64,000 nt of DNA from Liolophura sinensis. Its lineage: Eukaryota; Mollusca; Polyplacophora; Chitonida; Chitonidae. The stretch is taken from assembly GCF_032854445.1 (NCBI RefSeq), contig NC_088307.1:12972017-13036016 (forward strand), given 5' to 3'. A program made the position numbers and the translations under genes. Shown in pieces: positions 58,301 to 64,000 of the stretch; position 1 is the first letter of the stretch, and the number at the start of each line of letters is the position of its first letter. The notes below the pieces were generated by a model. It was not told where the DNA came from. It saw only the letters and a list, made by a program, of their open reading frames with translations, and did no database searches.

Positions 58301-61300
58301 AGAGATCACTCTATACACAGGAGATCACTTCATACACAGGGAATCACTCATACACAGGATTTTACTTTATCCACTAGATTTTCTCTCGGGGCAGTTATTC
58401 ACGTCACACACAGGGGTTCACACAATAGATAGCGCGTTACTTTTTACACAGGGTTCCTCTCCAGAGACAGTGTTTCACGCCACACACAGGCGATCACTCC
58501 ACACAGGGGATTTTACTTCATACACAGGGTTTCCCTGCAAAAGTCGTATTTCACCCCACACACAGACGATCACTCCATACGTAGGATTTCCCCCCAGAGA
58601 GATTATTTCACGCCCCCACAGAGTTGATCACTCCATACCCAGAGTTTCCGTCCTGAGACAGTATTTTACGCCATACCCATGGGATCACTCCTTATACAGG
58701 GTTTCATTGAATACACATGGTTTCACTCCATACTTAGGGTTTCACTCTAGACAAAGGATTTCATGCCATACACATGCTTTAACTTCGGAGACAGGGCTTC
58801 CCTACACAGTATTTCACGCCCCACACAATTAAACTCTCCATAACCAGGGTTTCTCTCCAGAGACCAGAGGGATCACTCGACATGCAAGGTTTCAGTCCAC
58901 GCACACGGATTCACTCCAAGGCAGTATTTCTCGTCACACACAGGGTATCACTCCATGCACAGGGCATCACTCCATACACAGGGTTTCACTTCATTTACTA
59001 GATTCCCTCCCGAGGCAATGTTCCACGCCACGCGCAGTGGATCACTCCACACACAGACAATCACTCCATACAGAGGATTTCTCTCCAGAGACAGTATTTT
59101 ACGCCATACCCTTCTGATCACTGCACACACAGGATTTCCCTCCAGGGACAGTATAGTAGGTCACACACAGGTGATAACTTTATGCACAGGATTTCACTTC
59201 AAAGACAGTATTCCCCGCCACACACAGAAGATCACTCCATACACAGGGTTTCCCTTAAGAGACAGTATTTTACGCCACACAGACTGGATCACTCCATACG
59301 CAGGGTTTCTCTCCAGAGACAGTATTTTACACCATACACAGGATTTCACTCCATACACAGTGGATTACCCTCCATAGACAGTATTTCACTACACACAGCG
59401 GGGTTCACTCTATACCCAGGGTTTCCCTCCAGAGACAGGATTTCACTCCATACACAGTGGGTTACCCTCCATAGACAGTATTTCACGGCACACAGCGGGG
59501 ATCACTCTATACCCAGGGTTTCCCTCCAGAGATAGTATTTCACTCCACATAGATTTCATTACAGGAATTCACTAGGGTTTCCCTCCGGACACACTTTTTC
59601 ACGCTCTACACAGAGGAACACTCTATACACAGTGCTTAACGGCAAATGTAGGATTTTACGACACACACAGGAATCTCTCCATAGACAGGCTTTTTTTCCA
59701 AAACAGTATTTTACACCATACACACAGGTGATCACTCCATCAGCAGGGTTTCCCTCCAGAGACAGTAGTTCACGCCACACACAGGAATCTCTCCATAGAC
59801 AGGCTTTTTCTCCAAAACAGTATTTTACGCCTCACACAGGTGATCACTCCATAAGCAGGATTTCCCTCCAGAGACAATAGTTCACGCCACACACAGGAAT
59901 CTATCCATACATAGGCTTTTTCTCCAAAACAGTATTTTACGCCTCACGCAGGTGATCACTCCATAAGCAGGATTTCCCTCCAGAGACAGTAGTTGACGCC
60001 ACACACAGAAATCACTCCATACACAGGCTTTTTCTCCCAAACAATATTTTACGCCATACACAAGGGATCACTTCATGCGCAGGATTTCCCTCTATACACA
60101 GGGTATCCCTTTAATGACGATATTCCACACCACGAAGATTTCCATCCAAAGACAATGTTTCACGTCTTGCACAGGATTTCACGCCACACACAGGGAACCA
60201 CTCTATTCACATGGTTTCACGCCACACACAGGGTATCACTTCATTCACGTGGTTTTACGCCACACACAGGGGATCACTCTATTCACATGGTTTTACGCCA
60301 CACACAGGGGATCACTGTGTTCACATGGTTTTACGCCACACACAGGGGATCACTTCATTCTCGTGGTTTCACGCCACACTTAGAGTTCCAGTTCAGCGAC
60401 AGTGCTTTACGCCCCACACAGAGGATCACTCCGCACCCAGCGTTTGTATACACATAGGTGTTCATTCCACACAGGGGTTCACTCCAGAAGCAGGAGTTCA
60501 CTTCATATATAGGTGCTCGATTATACCAGACAAAGCAGTCCCTAGACACAAAGGTTTACCTCAGTACATCTGGTTCACCTCAGACGTAGGGTTGCTACGG
60601 ACAAAAGAGTTGACACCAGGCACAGGGCTTCTCTCCAAATAAAGATGTTAACTTCACACATAGAACCTTATTCTGGACACAGTATTTCAATACCAGATAC
60701 AGGTTCTCACTCTAGACATAGGGTTCCTTGAGGTTCCGGGCAGGGATTTCACTGCAAAGTCAATGGTTTCCCTCCAGGAGTAGAGCTTATTTCTGTGTGA
60801 CATGAGTTCATTCCCATACAGGATCTTTTGTTTACTGGATGTTTTTAACTCTTTTAGAGAAAATCCTTATGTATGTTTTTTTTCTTTACAGGGCTCAAAA
60901 CAGTTGAATGAAAGGTAGAGTAAACACGCTTTCACCTCATCAGAAATGGCAGGGGTTTGATGCCCGCAGAAGACAATACTCTGTTTCCCTGTCTGGCCCC
61001 ATTTCTTGTCATTGTAATTTTTCTGAAGCATGTTTTCATTTATCAAAAGGAAATTCATGAAATGTTGCAGAAATGGTCATTGTAATTCACACATGTGCCC
61101 TTTTGCCATTTTAAATCTGTTCGTAGATAAATTTTTATATTAATCATCACTTGTAAAACGACCACACCTTAAATCATCATGAAATCGCTGAGCCATTTAT
61201 GAGAAAATCTTGAAGGTTTTCAGAGATAGTTTTTATAATTCAAAGAGGCCATTTAAGTCTATCTGTTCTTCATTTAATCTATAATTGCTCAGCTGTTCAG

Positions 61301-63563
61301 CTGTTCATCTGCTAGTTTATCTTCTCTTCACCCTGTAGGATTGATGCTCAGTTAACAGAAGTAAGAAGTTGTTTGAAGACATATGAAGAAATTGGACACA
61401 AATTACAGAACTTCGTTAGATGTGACCCCGATCTCTACGTGGATCTGATCGTAAAGCAAGGACCTGCAAGTGCGTTGTCCTTTACCTTTCGAATATAGTC
61501 ACATATGCCTACTGAGATAAATGATCATTTCGCAGGTTATGCTGGCTTCACTCATGAAATAAATTAATAAATAAAATAAACACAAGACGTGTGAGCCTGT
61601 CGAATTAGTTGTTACATGTATTGAAACCCCGAGGGTTAAGAATTCCGCGGGATTTTATCTATTGAATTGCTAGCTATTACAATGATTGTGGAGGGTAAAA
61701 GTGCCAATCACCAAAGATTCAACCTCGCAACACAAATACACAAATCGATTGAGAGTGTAATTGTTCAGTGTAATTGTGTTTCCTAATTTAATGATCTTAT
61801 TTTAAACCAATCTCTCACAGATTAGTGCGTGAAATGGACCATGTTTGTCACATAAACGCATTCAGCACCAAATATTTCTACGCGTTACGCCACGTTAACC
61901 TATCCATGTACTAATTTTTACTACGACGTTAATGAGCACTATATGTGGCAGTGGTGTTGATAACCGGGATGACACTGCAGTTCCAAATATGTTTAGAGTT
62001 GGACACCGTGAATTATGGCACCTTTCGAATTTTTGGATCGTAAAGAAAGTCACAAAATGGTCCAGTCCATTAACAAAGTTCTACAAAATCAACAACTTTC
62101 TACCCAGCAAAAATAGCGAATTCAACAACTTAGTAAAACAAGCAAAGCTATCTGTCGAGTGAAACCAGGTCAAATCTAATCTCTATCACAACCGTAGCCT
62201 CTCCGTCGAAAGACCCTTTGCATAACGGCCCGAGAAAATGGACAAAACAGCCCGAGAAAATGGACAAAAGAGCCCGAGAAAATGGATAAACCAGCCCGAT
62301 ACACAAACCTGATTAGTAGCTTGTGAAGTTTTTTATGAAGTTTCCGTCCAGCACAACCATTTTGAAAAAAAATTCGAAACAAATTCATAATTTTGTTGCA
62401 AATGGGCTATCCAGGACCATCCGCAGGTTGCTGAGAGATCTCCTCATGTACGGCCGAAGATAGAGCCAGCATGCTGACTGATTAAATGATTGAGTTTTAA
62501 CGTTACATTGATAATATAATACTTTTTGCCTGTATGCCCAAGTTTATAGCAAGCCTTATTATTGGAAAAAGCCAAATATGTTCAAATTTATTCAGCTTCT
62601 TTCCAGTTTATTAAAAAGTGTTTTATGTAAAACAGCTCGCTAGATTGATGATAGTTTCAAATTACACCAGGCAAGACTATGTTATACAGTACTTATTTCC
62701 ACACTTATGATTTCTTTTTTGATTGTTTGCTTCTAGATTGTTCAGATATTAGACTATGCCTTGCGCTAATGGTCCAGATGTATACATGTATATGTGACGA
62801 GGAACAAATGCGCTCATGTCAAATTAACTTGAACTTGAACTATATCAGCCATATCGCGACGATTTACGTAACAAAGGTGGGGCTGACAACTGCATGGGTA
62901 ATTGACGAGTGCGGCATTGTTTCGCCACAGCATCGAAACTTTTATGTCTGTATTACCATGGATGCCTGTCATTTGTATGTTACAGAAGAGAGGCTCATCT
63001 TTACAGTGACAGATAACAAAATGCTGAAGATCACTCACAACGGCTCCATAATAGAGTGCGCAAAGGAGTCCAGGAACGATTGGTGTCGAGCTTTGACAGA
63101 CGGTTGTCTCCAGAAGGGCAGACACTACTGGGAAGTGAAGATCTCTGAGCTGTTATCATATAACTTTGGTTGTTCCTGTTGTGTTGGTGTTGTAATGGAG
63201 AGTTGTGGTCGGAGTAAGAGTGACCCGGGCAGTGGCCACTGGTGTGTTAAGATACAGCAGATAAATGGCTGGCTCAACTTTTTTAGCACTGCCCATGGTC
63301 AGGTCAGCTCAGCCTATGAAAAATACAAACGTCTGACGGGACCTCAACACTTCGGTCTGTTTCTGAACTGTGATAATCGGTCACTATCTGTGCTGGACCG
63401 TTCTAACAACCAGGTGATGTTCACAGTCCAGAGTTTAGATCTTTCGGAACCACTTATTCCTTTTGTTCAGTTTAAAGGTGTAAAATCGACGTCTGCTCGT
63501 CTTGTAACCGTTGACTCTGTGACTCAACCTAAAGTACTCAATGACATGTTCATCACGATCTAG
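51737..63563 (+). CDS. TRIM-D: intact RING-B-box-coiled-coil-SPRY gene
   Basis: Six exons: 51737-52384, 53393-53488, 54332-54562, 60892-60914, 61339-61469 and 62986-63563; GT-AG throughout; 569 codons including stop (about 568 aa). Domains: RING 14-62, B-box 1 102-142, B-box 2 174-203, coiled coil about 215-375, SPRY in the last 190 residues. The RING/B-box exon nearly matches TRIM-C, whereas the coiled-coil and SPRY exons do not. Intron 3 is 6.3 kb and almost filled by a repeat array. E3 ligase activity is inferred from the complete zinc ligands; the target is unknown. Confidence 0.91.
53393..53488 (+). CDS. TRIM-D exon 2 (96 bp, coiled coil)
   Basis: Acceptor TATATAG, donor AAG|GTTTGT, 32 codons from ATFEDKAGQL to CQIIK. 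Found by the paralogous exon size and the conserved TFE start. Intron 1 (52385-53392) shows no other feature. Confidence 0.86.
53800..54190. repeat. GC-rich minisatellite in TRIM-D intron 2
   Basis: Degenerate units of about 19 bp, TGTCCTGTGTGGCGGACTG, about 20 copies, with TCAGCGGCGGACTG variants. Three overlapping open frames (up to 164 codons) are repeat artefacts: Trp/Cys/Gly/Leu-rich and without splice context. Confidence 0.9.
54332..54562 (+). CDS. TRIM-D exon 3 (231 bp, coiled coil)
   Basis: Acceptor TTGACAG, donor ACAG|GTAATA, 77 codons from ENQDVHLKSIETSY to SSQDVKFLQ with the LNNWKANSEAAVRMRHSSW motif. Confidence 0.89.
54740..54932 (+). mobile_element. tRNA-type SINE, 5'-truncated (family 1)
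   Basis: Begins in the head (GCTGTCTGGTGTGAGTTCAA), with body GGTCGTGGGTTTCCCCGGGC and tail ACTCTTGAGTACGGCGTCAA, then A-rich end. In TRIM-D intron 3. Confidence 0.8.
54940..56080. other. TRIM-D intron 3, non-repetitive part
   Basis: No exon or mobile element recognised. Two short related segments (CTTCCTGCAGTGTAATAAAA at about 55415 and CTTCCGAAGTGTAATAAAA at about 55686) suggest an old local duplication. Confidence 0.45.
56085..60760. repeat. Composite 20-bp-based repeat array, 4.7 kb, in TRIM-D intron 3
   Basis: The basic unit is about 19-20 bp (CATACACAGGGGATCACTC). Outer parts have longer units that add TTCACTCCAGAGACAGTATT and TCACGCCACACACA. The core 57160-58350 is built of CTCTATATACAGAGATCACT, ACACAGGAGATCACTTCATA and CACAGGGAATCACTCCATAC in higher-order blocks of about 75-120 bp. 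In the core all plus-strand frames lack stops, giving overlapping Thr/Ser/His/Ile-rich frames of up to 472 codons; these are repeat artefacts. Confidence 0.93.
60892..60914 (+). CDS. TRIM-D exon 4 (23 bp)
   Basis: Polypyrimidine tract and acceptor TTTACAG, donor AAAG|GTAGAG. Encodes GSKQLNE plus two bases of Arg. It lies just beyond the large intron-3 array. Confidence 0.82.
61339..61469 (+). CDS. TRIM-D exon 5 (131 bp, linker before SPRY)
   Basis: Acceptor CTGTAG, donor GCAA|GTGCGT. Encodes IDAQLTEVRSCLKTYEE onward to DLIVKQGPA plus one base. Confidence 0.85.
62229..62304. repeat. 22-bp repeat, about 4 units
   Basis: AGCCCGAGAAAATGGACAAA repeated with few changes, in TRIM-D intron 5. Confidence 0.88.
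62408..62474 (-). mobile_element. SINE fragment (family 1)
   Basis: The body piece, read on the minus strand, includes AGCAACCTGCGGATGGTCCT, with CATGCTGGCTCT beside it. Remaining parts of intron 5 (61470-62985) show nothing else. Confidence 0.6.
62986..63563 (+). CDS. TRIM-D exon 6: SPRY/B30.2-like domain
   Basis: Acceptor GTTACAG at 62979-62985, 2 bases plus 192 codons including TAG. Hallmarks: GRHYWEVKI, CCVGVVMES, FGLFLNCDNRSLSVLD, PLIPFVQFKG. The frame stays open upstream of the acceptor to an ATG at 62679. That part shows no domain and is considered intron, although a retained-intron product cannot be excluded from sequence. Confidence 0.91.
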
Positions 63564-63594
63564 TCACTACATTCGGATCGAGTATATAATTATA

Positions 63595-63600
63595 AATAAA
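63595..63600 (+). promoter_or_regulatory. Possible polyadenylation signal of TRIM-D
   Basis: AATAAA 32 bp after the stop codon. A second AATAAA lies at 63965-63970, about 400 bp downstream. Nothing else is recognised in the 3' flank (63564-64000). Confidence 0.4.
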
Positions 63601-64000
63601 TCTTCAAGACTCTGTATCAGATAAATCGATAACAATAGTTTTTGAGATTTGGTCGATAATCGAGGTTCCCGTCTTGATATACCATGTACATGGATATCTG
63701 TTAATGACATGCACCCAGTGGTGTTCATTTCAGAGAACCAAAGCGTGTTTACATTTTCACTTCACCTGACTGTCAATATACTGTGACGTGTGATATCTGG
63801 TTACTGGGCTGGAAACAGTTATATTGCAAATATACGCATGTTATAGTTAAGTGTATGTGTGGTATAATCACTTTTTATTCTATCTTTTATTTCGTGTGTT
63901 TTCTTTTATCTCTGAATCATTGAACTGTGTTTATCCGATACCTACGTGTACATTTGTAAAGGTAAATAAACACATTTCTTTTAATTACAGTTATCTAGAT

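Noticed and set aside
57100-58832. Overlapping plus-strand open frames of 237-472 codons (Thr/Ser/His/Ile-rich)
   Set aside because: They are explained by the stop-free 20-bp-based array in TRIM-D intron 3. The protein would consist only of the repeat and adjacent frames are open as well.
59182-60642. Possible secreted repeat protein in the right shoulder of the TRIM-D array
   Set aside because: Multiple overlapping frames, no signal peptide, and entirely repeat-derived.

Overview
The window is animal (eukaryotic) genomic DNA, most likely from a mollusc. The genes are split by GT-AG introns and non-coding DNA fills most of the window. It also carries many copies of two tRNA-headed SINE families that I associate with bivalve and gastropod genomes. 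The mollusc assignment rests on recognising those repeats from memory, and no species is proposed.

The protein-coding content is a cluster of four paralogous TRIM-type genes (RING, B-box 1, B-box 2, coiled coil, SPRY/B30.2-like domain). All share one exon plan: a large RING/B-box exon, then exons of 96, 231 and 23 bp, one of about 131-155 bp, and a SPRY exon of about 560-578 bp, with the same intron phases throughout. From the left: TRIM-A (minus, 5580 to 382; its SPRY exon lies left of base 1); TRIM-B (minus, 24463 to 11579), which looks like a decaying pseudogene; TRIM-C (minus, 40187 to 32049), apparently intact, about 571 aa; and TRIM-D (plus, 51737 to 63563), apparently intact, about 568 aa. 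By family knowledge the RING would act as an E3 ubiquitin ligase, the coiled coil would dimerise, and the divergent SPRY domain would bind the target. A role in innate immunity or stress is an inference from the family only.

TRIM-A and TRIM-B are a tandem duplicate pair whose homology extends through introns and flanks. TRIM-C and TRIM-D are head to head. Their first exons and upstream DNA form an inverted repeat with a 44-residue identical run, while their coiled-coil and SPRY exons have diverged strongly. The upstream module of TRIM-D is a roughly threefold tandem array with a 1.8-kb period (46404-51420). Each copy, and the inverted copy before TRIM-C, holds a 50-bp candidate exon with conserved splice sites, the best candidate for something undescribed here.

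The introns and flanks are full of unrelated minisatellites: a 52-bp array with higher-order structure (14.9-19.3 kb), a 28-bp array (19.8-22.0 kb), a 38-bp array (32.8-33.4 kb), a 20-bp array (40.66-41.28 kb), a GC-rich array (53.8-54.2 kb) and a composite array (56.1-60.7 kb). The long open frames inside these arrays are artefacts of repeats without stop codons. I found no tRNA, rRNA or CRISPR locus and no transposon-encoded protein. All alignments and repeat periods were read by eye.
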